Positions 33,776 through 45,676 of a stretch of 64,000 bases of DNA are shown piece by piece. A program made the translations under genes and the position numbers. Below the pieces are notes generated by a model. It saw nothing but the letters and a program-made list of their open reading frames with translations. It was not told the DNA's origin and made no database searches. Location: contig CBFFRP010000358.1 in the NCBI GenBank assembly GCA_965644295.1, positions 124,001 to 188,000 on the forward strand, given 5' to 3'. Each line of letters starts with the position of its first letter. The first letter of the stretch is position 1. Source of the DNA: Paraphysomonas bandaiensis. Taxonomy: Eukaryota > Chrysophyceae.

Positions 33776-36700
33776 TTATATTGAAGTAGATCCCGATATT
33801 TTTGGACTGCTGCGATTATTCGAAGTCGCAGCGCCATCTAAAAATACGACCTTCACAAGGCTTGCAGCTTGAGGAAAAGTGGAACGACTAATATCCTGTA
33901 AAACTACACTCCGTTCTCTGAGAGACATCCTATTCTCACTCTTCTTAGTACTACTTTTGGCCGACTTGTCGGGCCAATTTCGGCTGTTCGAGTACTTCTC
34001 ATCACTCATTGGCAATTCGTCATCACTATTCAAAACAGCGCCTGGTACATTGAAAGCTAGCACAAAGTCAGTAGAAGTCTGCACCAAACAAGTGGTATTA
34101 TATAGACTACACTAATACTCACATGCAACTCGCCCCCATATCGTGGCAGCCGCATTCATAATCGAGATCTTACGGGTGGGCGAGCGCAAATCTCGTGTAG
34201 TTTCGTCCTCAGTAATAATGATCGATGCATTTTCAACATCACTGTGTGAGTAACATGTTACCGTACTTTTTACGAATACTTTGAGAAATGCAATCAAAGT
34301 ATCAAAGTAATGAACGTATATAATGTTGTTGTATAGTGGCAGTGCCGGTCAATATATTTATACCTATTTGCTGCTTCGTTGAAGGAGTCGATATGAGATG
34401 CGTTGAATAAAGATCCCGCTTTTCTTCTAGGCGAACTCATATTGGAGCGAGTGATGTCATCCAATAAATCGCTATCCGTTGTAGTTACCCCAGTTTCTAC
34501 ACCGCGGAGGTTGTTATGCAGTTGTTTTGCAATATTTCCCATAATTCTAAGGATAGTGGTGTCGAATTCAGAAGATTCGTCTTTCGCAGGCGAATATCCA
34601 CTAACCCAGGTATCATGAAAAAACGGGTGCAAATCTGAACAAGTCGCTATATAAGTAGATTCCGTAAAAAGTGCTATACTCGGGTCGAAATTTTGTTTTG
34701 AAAGAGCTATGTTGTTATATGATAAGTCGTCTGCATCCAAAACATTGGCCGTTTCGCTGCATCCTAATATTACATATATATGGATACATATACACGAATG
34801 AATATGAAACGACATTATAGTAACGCATCAAAAGCACAATATAGTTAGAGAGGGATGCCAAAATATACCTTGATATCTGTATGCTACCAGGTGTTCCGTA
34901 GGCTTCCATGGCACCAGCCACTTGAGTCGCACTGCCCCATAATAGATATTTCGGCTTATTGAGACTGACAACAGAACCAATAACACTTCCAGTGTGGATT
35001 CCAATACGCAGCTCAACATCCACGCCACATGCATTCCGTATGACCTTCATATCATTTTGCATATGCAATGCAAACTGGAGACAAGAGAGGGCGTGATTAT
35101 GCTGGCTACTGTATCCCGGCAGCCCTCCCACCACAACGAAAGCATCACCAATAGTATCTATAGTTAGAATGTTACTATGTGCACAGTGCTCGTGAAGCCA
35201 CTACACGTTGAGTAACATGCACACAATAGCAAGCGGTCATGTGATACAATGCATACTAAATCGAATATCGCATAATTAGTGTACATATTTCAGGCGTTAA
35301 AACTTGCCGACTTTATACAGCCCAAAGTGTTCCAAGTGGCTATCAAATGCGGAGTATATCAAATTCAAAAGTTTGCATAGTACTTGGGGCTTCAGCCTCG
35401 CTGATAGTGATGTGAAGCCCTTGATATCACTATATAGAAGAGTTACATTATGCAGCTCGTCGAACACCAGTTCTCCACGCAACAATTGTTGAGCATGGAT
35501 CGTCCTTGGCAGCATATTTTCTAAGAGTTGTCGAGACTGAACGGTATCATTTTGTAAACTCTGTAGCCTTCGGAAATTTATTCTCTGAGATTTTTCTCGT
35601 GCATAGCATTGTGCCAAGGACGAAGCAGTTATGAAAACATAGTACCCAATCACTACAATTCTCCACGATTCAATTGAATCAGAAGAGCGTAGCATATGAA
35701 GCAATATAATACCCAATATACCGCTCGAGAGAAGTGCACAATAAGAAAAACGAAGTCGAAGATGAAGATTAACTACCACAAAGATAATGAGTGAACTGCC
35801 TTTCAATATAAGGCTATCTCGAGCCCGGATATTCCAGCTAATGCCGTACAATATCATCAATAACACTGTTATTGTAACGCCCACCTAACCATTGAATGAT
35901 TACTTTATTTTTAAAAAAACACCTACAAGCATGATATATATATGCAACGATACCTAACTCTCATACCCGATGTTTCACATATAAAGAATGCGTGCACGTA
36001 CCGCTTGAATATTTCTGTAAGATTTCTCGGATAGTCGTAAATACAGCAGCCCAATAGCAACTACCAGGAGTCCAAGCACATTCGAGTTCATAAAATCATC
36101 TACAAATATGATTATATTTCAAATAGATAGAAACATATAACGTTTAATTGTAGATACCAGGGCGCTCTATACCTGCAAACATTTGAAATAGCTGATATAG
36201 TAAAAGCAGAAACAAAACGCGACCACACTGGTCCACATTCTGCTTGTTGGAGTGTTCACGAAATTTATTTTCCAGATCGACAGCCTTTGAACATAATATC
36301 GCTTGGGAGTGCATTATGGTATTGTGGTAGGACGAATGTTCAACAAAAGCATCAATCCTATGCATACGGGAAGAGATTGAGTTTATCGCTGAGGAAAAAT
36401 TACGTATTCTATTAAATATGTAGATAGCAGACATAAATATCTCAATGTAATGTATACGTCGACTCGCACCTGATATTCTCATCCTCATCTCCACGTTGCG
36501 AGAGTATGTCACTTGTACTCTTCTGCTTGTTGTCGCTGCGATCAGAGCTTGACGACATCCACGATCCTTCACCTTTAGGTATAGTGTTCGTATGTAAAAA
36601 TCCTGTTGACAGAATTGAGCTTCCACGACGCAACATATCCGAAACATTTATGGTGGATTGACGCCTCTCCTTAGGAGTATGGATAAGAATACCATGCCTG

Positions 36701-39700
36701 TCCAGTTCTGCGTAGCTATTCATTTTATATGTAGAACCACACTTCACACTACATGGTAGGGCACATGCCATTTGTTTATTCAGATTCAAATCATAACTTC
36801 TTGATCGAACAAAATTATTCGGTGGATTACTACAAGAAATGTCCTCAACTTTATCCGAATCACTCAGACTTCTGTGAAAATATTTACTTGAACTGGACAT
36901 TGCTGCAGAAGAAATCAAAATATCACAATTATTGAGAGAATACGTTTCGGATGTAAGATCATACGTACCAGGTCTAGATGAAGAGACTTTGGGTTGTAAT
37001 AAATGCGTAGGATGCCTGTCATATCTGCATTGCTCCACACCGTCATTAAGCCACTTCGCATCTGCAGCTGTGTAAAACTATATCAGGCTACTGTACGAAA
37101 CAACACTATACACGGCATAGTATGCACACTATATATCGTGCACTATTACTTGTACTAAGGGACTCAAAGACCATACCTGACTCCATAAGAGGTCTCTGCG
37201 AACACCTGTGGTGAAAGAGAATTAAAAACTGCTTAAACGCCGTAAAATTACCAGTATGTATCACATGAGGAATACAATGCAAAATAAAATACGCATGCTT
37301 GTCATAGCATTGTACTTTGATTTCTTGTTTAAAGCATATTCGCACATTTTTCCATTTCCACAATTTTCCAGAAGCCCAGGTGTTTTTCTACTTGTATTTG
37401 TGACCTCTTCATTGCACACATCAAAATCAGGAGAAAGATGTCGATCTGAATCTTTATTTTCGTTTAAAGAATCATCAATGCCTCCATTAGAAGTTGTGAG
37501 GAAGTTATTTCGTGTGAAAGTATCGTTGAGTTCAAAGTCAGCAACGATTTGAGATGTGTTGGATGGATTATAATCTTCACTACTTCCATCCAAGGCTTCC
37601 AATGCTGCTACCTCACGTGATGAGAATCGAGACGAGGTCGTGGCCCATGTTGAATTCGATATTCTTTGAGTGGATGCTACAAATTTGTACCAAAATATTA
37701 CATCAAATATATAAAATATATGTAATCGAAACACAGTAATATTATACGCACACAACACTAAGACAAAGTTACAGTGTACGATGCACTGACCAGTTAAGCC
37801 TGTCTTAGTAGACCTAGCGTCATGACCCTTATCCCCCATATCTGAAGCGGCGACTGTTGCAGTGCCGGCACTCCAACTTGAGTCCAATGGCAAGGAAGGT
37901 GTAGATGATCTGAATCTTGTCCCTGGGAATATGGACGACAAAAATAGTAAGCACTGAGCTATGAAATCTTTAGTACTTCATCAAATAAATACACGTCTAC
38001 TTCTTTACAGTAAAAAAAGCGCATATTGTCTAGTATACAACACAGAACACACGTTATATAAACACCTGGAAAACTTACCTCCACCATGTAGCCAACTTAT
38101 AAAAGATAAGAGACTGAAAGTAGTGTTCGTAAAATTCATTCCATCCAGCACATGAAATATATCACAAAGTTCTGCACTTGATTGCGCATTAATGAACCCC
38201 AAGTGATACGTGTTAATTCGGATGGACATATCCTTCTCTGACTCTGGATGACCTAGGAACCGCCCTATGTTTTGCGACAAATCTCTGCAAAATTAAGGAG
38301 TTATACATATTACACAGTATAAGCGCTGTATGAAATCCATTTTGGCCACATACTTTCTTGAATTTATGGCATAAACATCAGCTAGAGGTTCTTGATCAAT
38401 CTCAGATTGATATCCATCCAACCAATACAATTCCATGAGCCTATGCAATAGACGTTTATCACACACTTTGGGAGGCCAATCACAAGTAGCACCACTTACC
38501 CCTTGCCCTTGACTTCCACCTTTCCTCTATTATGAAAACTGAATTCGGCTACAATTACACATCAGAATGGACAACGCAAGCACCATAAGTGACAACATGT
38601 ATATCTATCGTGTGGTAAAACCCATACTATGATATACACCGAAACATACAAGCATATGACACATGCATATCATGCAAGTAACAAGCACATAAGAAGAACA
38701 CTTACAATGGCAGTGCTTTGTTATATTAGACACCACACTCTTGGATACTGTTATTTGCCCAGGAAGAGAACACGTGCACATTCTCGATGCTGTATTCACA
38801 GTGTCTCCAAACAGATGATAACTGTAAGATTTAGTGCCAATGACACCTGCTGTGACAGGACCTAGCAATCGTATACTAAAAATTACACAAAATTTCGTCA
38901 TACACGAGTGATTCATACATATTTCCTATTAAACGTGGAATATAACATGGACCGAATATAATAATATCCGATTGATCATGCAGTGCATACCAGTATGTAT
39001 TCCTAATTTGAAAATCACGGGTGACCCATCGGGCCAGCGCCACTGAAAATAATCAGCTGCTTCTCTCATTGCTATGGCAGTACGGGCAATTTTCGAAGCA
39101 TGCTCCTCAGTATGTACTATATCTTCCGCAGTTGCCAAGTGAGACCGATTTAAACCGTCACAACACATATAGGTATCAGCAATATTCTCCACTTTATAGA
39201 CTTCCATATGTTCCACAATTTTGTCAAAAAGGGTCACGACACGAATGAGTAACTTTACAATGTCCTGCAGAAAGAAAAATAAATATATGTACAACAAATA
39301 AAGTGCGACTCTACCTCCGCATGGCAGGATGATGAATGCTTATCAAAATCCACAATCAAGCAAAACAAAATAGAAACATTGTTGTGATGAGTGGCCAGCT
39401 TTTCTTTGTCGCCTTTCTTAAGAGCGTCTGATATATTTTCTGGAAGTATAGAATGAATTAACGTATCGCGTCGTCTTAAATCATGTCCAAGTCGATTCAA
39501 ACGCAGAAATAGCAAGCGAACATTGATCTCCAGATCTTGGGCAGATAATATACATAGAACAAGCATTGCAGGAAGCATAAATACACTATGGTCTAGTAAC
39601 AGGTGCTCATATTCAGGGTAGTAGAGAAGAAACGGAAGTACAGTGAAGGCTGTTATAAAAATTGACGATATAGTAAAGGCCTGACTGAATCGCAGTGCGG

Positions 39701-40193
39701 TATTAAAGCAGAAAGCAGTGTATACAACGGCATCACTCATTGACCACCTCCCAGCAAAAAAGAAGTAATTTGAATAGTCCATGGTATCTTGATTATAAGT
39801 CAAAATGGTATGCAAAACCAATAAGATGGCGCCATACACCACATATGACGCCGGTATCAAGTACTCGCGATGAGCACTATCGGTCTGATTAAGACGTTTG
39901 CTGAGAAGAAGAAACAATATAATGAGCGACCGGCATATTATCACACTATTGCAGCTGCCATTCGAGAGGTTCCATATTATTTCTGCGCATATTAACCATG
40001 CGTTGAACAGGATGTGCTCAGTGCATCCTCGTTGAAAAGCATGTCGAGCCTCCAGGCGGTAGTACTTCTGAAAGCACTGAATTCCAATCCGTCATATCAC
40101 AGAGGCACTATTGTTAATGCATATACTTACATACTCCGCATCAGGGTGGGAGAATCTGGGCACCACATCAACAGCAAGACCTGCTCCAGTCAT
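33776..40193 (-). CDS. Membrane nucleotidyl cyclase with TM1-C1-TM2-C2 layout and swapped catalytic halves
   Basis: Multi-exon; exons 40131-40193, 40067-39315, 39264-38991 and 38861-38706 were checked in phase. TM1 (about six helices) leads to a signalling-helix-like LRRRDTLIHSILPENI and domain C1 (39420-38700): SILFCLIVDFDKHS, YKVENIADTYM, FGDTVNTASRM. A Ser-rich linker of several hundred residues follows, then TM2 (36230-35600), LENMLPRTIHAQ and C2 (35500-34870): LLYSDIKGFTSL, YKVDTIGDAF, YLLWGSATQVAGAM, and a long Ser/Asp-rich tail. C2 keeps both metal Asp but lost the transition-state Asn/Arg; C1 lost the first metal Asp but keeps Asn/Arg. One active site can form, with roles exchanged compared with animal adenylyl cyclases. 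An intron at 35158-35307 starts GCAAGT. The product (cAMP or cGMP) is uncertain. Confidence 0.85.
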
Positions 40194-41606
40194 ACTGATG
40201 ACAACAGATCGATGGCTATACCACGAACTCTAACATCTGATCAATAGGTGGTGGGTAGCCCTGAGCGGAATGTTCGGTGGTCGTGATGTATATGCTGCGA
40301 GTATCAAGAGTATCAAGTGAAGGCATGAAGAGCGTTGCACTGTCAAACTCTCTATGCGTTATACAGGAACATGCAGGCACATACACCCAAGAAAATTACA
40401 GGAACAGAGTGATGATACAGGAGTATACTGCTGTATACAGTATGTATGTATGTATGTATGTATGCATGCATGTATGTATGTATGTATGTATGTATGTATG
40501 TATGTATGTATGTATGTATGTATGTATGTATGTATGTATGTATGTATGTATGTATGTATGTATGTATGTATGTATGTATGCATGCATGTATGTATGTATG
40601 TATGTATGTATGTATGTATGTATGTATGTATGTATGTATGTATGTATGTATGTATGTATGTATGTATGTATGTATGTATGTATGTATGTATGTATGTATG
40701 TATGTATGTATGTATGTATGTATGTATGTATGTATGTATGTATGTATGTATGTATGTATGTATGTATGTATGTATGTATGTATGTATGTATGTATGTATG
40801 TATGTATGTATGCATGCATGTATGTATGTATGTATGTATGTATGTATGTATGTATGTATGTATGTATGTATGTATGTATGTATGTATGTATGTATGTATG
40901 TATGTATGTATGTATGTATGTATGTATGTATGTATGTATGTATGTATGTATGTATGTATGTATGTATGTATGTATGTATGTAGTAGGTATGTATGTATGT
41001 ATGTATGTATGTATGTATGTATGTATGTAGGTATGTAGGTATGTATGTATGTATGCATGCATGTATGTATGTATGTATGTATGTATGTATGTATGCATGT
41101 ATGTATGTATGTATGTATGTATGTATGTATGTATGTATGTATGTATGTATGTATGTATGTATGTATGTATGTATGTATGTATGCATGTATGTATGTATGT
41201 ATGTATGTATGTATGTACGTAGGTAGGTACGAAATCTATATTTACTGTAGGTAGGTATAGGTATACGTTTACCAGTACAGTACAGTATTCGTATTCCATA
41301 CTCCATGCCACACACAGCAGTATTCAGTATTCGACCGCCCTCACTGGTTCTTCGCTCTGCTTTGAACTGCAGGGAGGGAGTGCAACAATTCGTTCTGGTG
41401 TGACAATAGCATTCAAATAGTAGCCATTCTTTCTCCACTGTATTCCACGCATCATACATCCTTCCAGAGCCATGCAGCAACCGTAATGATATACTGATAA
41501 GCAGTGCGTGTCCTGACTGTCGTACAGGTTCGAGCAGGGCATACGCAGACGACCAGGAAACAGAGACAGAGACCAGGAACACACAGTCCCTTCACTCATA
41601 TTTCAG
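40194..41606. promoter_or_regulatory. Divergent promoter interval, cyclase / NUP35
   Basis: About 1.4 kb, of which 787 bases are a TATG array. Outside it lies CTGCTGTATA (40428-40437), exactly at the array's left border, and CAGTACAGTACAGTATTCG / CAGCAGTATTCAG near 41275-41327. The first NUP35 exon may also lie in its right part. Confidence 0.45.
40439..41225. repeat. (TATG)n tetranucleotide array, about 787 bp
   Basis: About 195 units of TATG on the plus strand. TGCATGCA interruptions lie at 40463, 40579, 40811 and 41054, single TGCATG variants near 41093 and 41183, and a TAGTAGG break at 40981. Same unit as the 1917-2424 array, opposite strand orientation. No stop codon in any frame, so it produces spurious repeat ORFs. 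Confidence 0.95.
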
Positions 41607-43329
41607 GGCGGGTCTCGTGACTATTCGCCCAATAAGGCGCAGTCTCCCGGGCAGACGAAAACGTACCGTGCAATCAATCTGTGATGCGGTGATGTCTCTC
41701 ACGTATATGTGTATCTCAGTTTCATTCAAGGAGGCACTCCTTTGAAGTACAATAGCGTCTCGACTGGTGTGAGGTATGATAGTGTTTAATTTCGGTTGTG
41801 ATCTGCCGACTGCATCCAGTATGCAGCACGTATTCGCATTGCATTATTTTAGAATGGGACACATGCTTGTTTATGTTGTGGTTAATACGTGATTCTGTTC
41901 TATAGACCTTACCCATCAGAGTCGTTTGCTTCTCCTGGTGTCATGACAGGCCAGAGAACAGCTCCGCCATCTGCTTCAACAACTCCTGGAAGGGGTCTTC
42001 CCAGAAGTTCTATGCTTCAGAGAGGTGTGAATATGGGTGTGGGAATTCATATATTCTTTAGCAGGGTGCATCTCTTTGTGAGATGCTCCTGTACATAAAC
42101 TTCTGTGTGGGCTATGTATCAGCGTAATGTTCTCTATATTTTGTAAAGATGTGTGTGAGAGAAATGTCATCTGTACCCTGCATATGCCAATGTTTTTACA
42201 GAATGTTTTGATTAGATATGCAATCCATAGTGGCATCTGGAACGCCAAATAAGATGGGGTACGTATAGTTTTGAATGTATTTCAGACTGTCATTTTGGCA
42301 ACCTTAGAATCAGCGCCATTAACAAAGCGTTATATTCTGTATTTCTATATGCATTGTACCCTTCGGATTTAATGAAGATCTCATTTTTCGCATTAGAGAG
42401 TTCACGCCAATACACGAGAGAACAACTGCGGCTCAATCTCCATACATGAATGAAGACATTGATACAGGGATGGCGCCATCTTATGAGTTGCAACGTAGTA
42501 GCATGAAGAATAATGCTAGTAGTCTAAATTCCAATTCAAGTTCGGGTGTTATGACATCCACTCCCTCTAGAGGGCAGCACCTTGTTGTGGCCAACCCACT
42601 GTCTGCGGTATGTAATCGTGAGTATGATTTTGTGGCTGTGCGTCAGTAAACCTTTTTTGCCATAGCGAAGTATTAGAGACATGTCATCTGTATGTGTTGC
42701 TAAGAGAATATTACTTATGTAGGAGGAGTCAATGTGGCCCCACTGGGTAGTTGTGTTTGGGTTCAATCCGAATGCCGAACCGCATAGCCCTTGTGCCCTG
42801 CAAAACATTCTGCGGATATTTCAGGAATTCGGCGATATTGAAGACTATTCCAAGGGAAGCGGGAATTGGTTGTTCATAAAGTAATGCAATGTGTTTCACT
42901 GTTCTCACATTCTGTTCATGTATCTCACATCAGTATGTATTCGCTTTCGTGGTGTAACTGAAACGCCTATGCAGATATATATCTCCCCATGAAGCTGAAC
43001 GCGCTGTTGGGATGAACGGGGCGTTCTTGTCGAGTACGACTATAATTGGCGTCAACAGGGTTACACCTAAAATAGCGCGGGATATGAATATAGTAATTGG
43101 GGAAGATGGGCGGGTGAGAAACCAAGGGAATAGGGCGAATGGGGTTATGGGAAGAGAGAGTGCTTCTAGCTCAGCATTTAGGTGCAGCGCTATAATGGAC
43201 ATTAATTGGTCTTAGTTCTGACTTATGTGTAGGCGATCATTCGACCCACAATACGAAGACATTATGCGGCCGCCGAAGAGGTCGAAGGACATCTGCACCA
43301 GGATATTTGAATACTTTATGGCGTACTAG
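41607..43329 (+). CDS. NUP35: Nucleoporin NUP35/Nup53 (MPPN-domain)
   Basis: Readable exons: GGSRDYSPNKAQSPGQTKT from 41607, PYPSESFASPGVMTGQRTAP from about 41908, a Ser/Asn-rich exon to about 42607, the RRM exons (MWPHWVVVFGFNP...LQNILRIFQEFGDIEDYSKG, then YISPHEAERAVGMNGAFLS) and a last exon ending CTRIFEYFMAY at 43327-43329. WVxVFGFP, G-NW and a C-terminal amphipathic helix (human ends SKAMEYMFGW) are the MPPN-type RRM and membrane-binding helix of NUP35. It is a structural nucleoporin of the inner ring contacting the pore membrane. Few FG repeats are seen. The first coding exon with the ATG is not resolved, because frame 41607 meets a stop upstream without a Met. Confidence 0.85.
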
Positions 43330-43882
43330 TCCTCTGTGTAGCGAGTTCCGTATTGCCGATGGGCAAGAAAAATTGACTGCTCTATTCGTATGCTTACCAG
43401 TGTGACTGTTTTGGTAGATTGGTCGAACAAAAACGGTGGTAGTTCATGGTTATTTCGTATGCACGGTAATTAACACTTAGATATGTTAACGTAGTGACTA
43501 TATCATCTATAGCGAGTAGAAACGCACTACAATTGTACGCTTACACCACGTGTTGGAGGGGGGAATTTCATAATGACCACTATAGACTATAGTAGCAATG
43601 ACACGCTTTTTGAGCATAACATCAGAGTTTTTAGTGGAGTAGTAGTTGTTCTGTTACTTGAAGAATACGGTATTTACAAACAGTATTATATGAAGTTGAC
43701 GACGCTTTGTCAGCAGGTCTCATTGGTCGCTCGTCGCTCCTCTCCAGACATAAAATGCTTTTGATTCTTGCGCATGAGCCACACTATAAGTTTCTTCGTT
43801 CAGTTGATCACCCTAAACTTATCGAACATCGGAAGTTGCTTCCAAAATAAATGCACACAATGCACTTTCAAGTATAGTTATA
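43330..43882. other. Spacer with an unassigned small frame
   Basis: No certain gene. One plus-strand frame ending at about 43848 reads GLIGRSSLLSRHKMLLILAH...DHPKLIEHRKLLPK, protein-like in composition, but I found no start or family. Near 43853-43872 the 20-mer ending CACTTTCAAGTA also occurs, inverted, in the Copia LTR. Confidence 0.4.
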
Positions 43883-44000
43883 TTTAACCACGGGTAATAA
43901 GGAGGCTATATCGTCCCGCGCTCAAAATTTTGAAACGAGGGCGAAAAGCCCGAGTTTTAAAATTTAGACAAAGGACGATACTCCTTATCCCTAGGTTAAA
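43883..44000. repeat. Foldback (MITE-like) palindrome, about 118 bp
   Basis: Left arm from TTTAACC through AATAAGGAG and TATCGTCC to ACGAGGG; right arm CCCGAG through GGACGATA and CTCCTTAT to GGTTAAA. The arms pair over nearly their whole length around a short CGAAAAG centre, with small mismatches. Confidence 0.8.
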
Positions 44001-44766
44001 TTGTAGCTTATCCTCATGACGTTGAAAAGTTAATATTATATTGTATAGCTATTTGTAGCATGCTTGCTGTATTAAGAAATAGATGTTCCTTGATTAAATT
44101 AATAACACAAATGAGAACTCATATAGTTTCAAATGAATGATATGTATACTGTAAGTGTGATGATAAATGTAAACAGTTGAAGATGACAGAGAGGCTTCTT
44201 AATTAGCATCATCATCACATTTATATACAGCAGGCTTTACCTCTGCAAGTGCACCTTATCGAAGGATGTGTGTATGATAATATATATGAGACACACAATA
44301 TCCTGAGAAGCATGATATGGCTCCAACCCTGAAAGAACTGGGTGCTACTGCTCCTAACCACCTATATAGCATCAGATATGGTACTTAAACTCTCCTGTAA
44401 TATTCTTGAAGTTGTTTCGAAGTCCTGGATATGAAGACAGATCACTTGCACTGACATCGTTGTGATCTTATACAGCAGTCGAAGGACGGAATATAACCTG
44501 GAGTGTTAGATGATCTGCTCTTGATATTTGGCTCATGATTGTGGTTTCTCTATAATTGTGTACTATAATAAAATCACGTACATTCGACTGTCATTATCAT
44601 AATGAAGATAAAAGTGAGCTTCTGTTGAACCGAATATTGAAGTTGAATGTCTATATTTGCCCGGTGCTGATATGAGCGCCCTGTTGAGCCCAAATCAGGT
44701 CAAAAAAAGCATTTTTTTAGACAAAATGGGGATAAGATTATAATAGCTATCTCAACACTTTACAAA
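44001..44766. other. AT-rich spacer left of the nested Copia
   Basis: No gene seen. Contains short purine-rich stretches and an AAAAAAAGCATTTTTTT palindrome at about 44703-44719. Confidence 0.5.
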
Positions 44767-44832
44767 TTATATGTTCGTTAGTCACTCCTATATTTTACAT
44801 AGTCACACATCAGTAACTGAATTTACTTCCTT
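44767..44832 (-). mobile_element. Old inverted LTR of the same Copia family, left part
   Basis: It reads, in inverse orientation to the young LTRs, the LTR segment with CACACATCAGTAACTGAAT and ATATGTTCGTTAGTCA (LTR: ATATGTTCATCAGTCA), with several substitutions. The young element is inserted at its TTCCTTTG. Confidence 0.75.
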
Positions 44833-45176
44833 TGTTGAGTTCTGCAATATGATGTGATATATATTGTGCAATTGAAGTGAGTTAACAGTGTGCAATAGGT
44901 AAAGTCAACTCATAGGTGTAACGGGTGATTATAGTTACAAAGGAATTAAATTCAGTTACTGATGTGTGACTATACAAGATATAGAACTGACTGATGAACA
45001 TATGATAAACAGGTGTTGCTGGGAACAGATGTTTCAACATATGTTACACGAATATGTAGTGAAGTGTTCAGAATAATAATTATAATTTCTTACTTGAAAG
45101 TGCATTGTGTTCAACAGCAAGGTTACGGTTTACGTGTAGAGCAAAGTTAACTTCAGTGAAATGTCCATTGTTAATA
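44833..45176 (+). repeat. Copia 5' LTR
   Basis: 344 bases, TGTTGAG...TTAATA, identical by reading to the 3' LTR. Confidence 0.93.
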
Positions 45177-45676
45177 TGGTAGCGAGTGGTAGCTCTGATG
45201 AGGCGATGGAGGACAGCAAGGTGCTGAAGTTTGACAAGTGAAACGACACGTGTGTTGTAACGATTTGGGAGGCATGTGAACATGACGCAGATGTGTTGGA
45301 GGGTGCCGACCGATACATGGAGGCGACTACCAGACGATGATCCCAATAAGGAAGTTTTGTCCAATCATATGCTTCAAACGCTGGTGGATAGGTCTAGGAG
45401 TGAGAGTTGGGAGTAGTACTCGAGAAGACTACAGCGAAATACCAGCTTGTAAATATTGGCCAATGATATGGTCGAAATAGAGATTGATAGGCTGAAATGT
45501 ATTTTCTACTAAAACTGCCTTCTACACTGAGCAAAAAGCAGCAGAGCAGTGCAGCTGTTCATAGTTAACGAGCAGAGAGTGCTGAACATACACATGAACA
45601 GAGACAGAGACAGAGTTCATCGGCGGAATGGTGCTAATATGAAGATGATGATGTCTCATCTGGAGGGGAGTCCAAT

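Noticed and set aside
40277-41582. ORFs up to 407 aa through the second TATG array
   Set aside because: Same artefact; the flanking non-repeat parts have no protein-like signature.
44720-44745. 17-base match AGACAAAATGGGGAT(T/A)AG with the inverse of 61780-61797
   Set aside because: Too short and isolated; no flanking similarity supports a repeat family.
45080-45364. Minus-strand ORF overlapping the Copia 5' LTR
   Set aside because: Antisense to the LTR and primer-binding region, no domain; a shadow frame.
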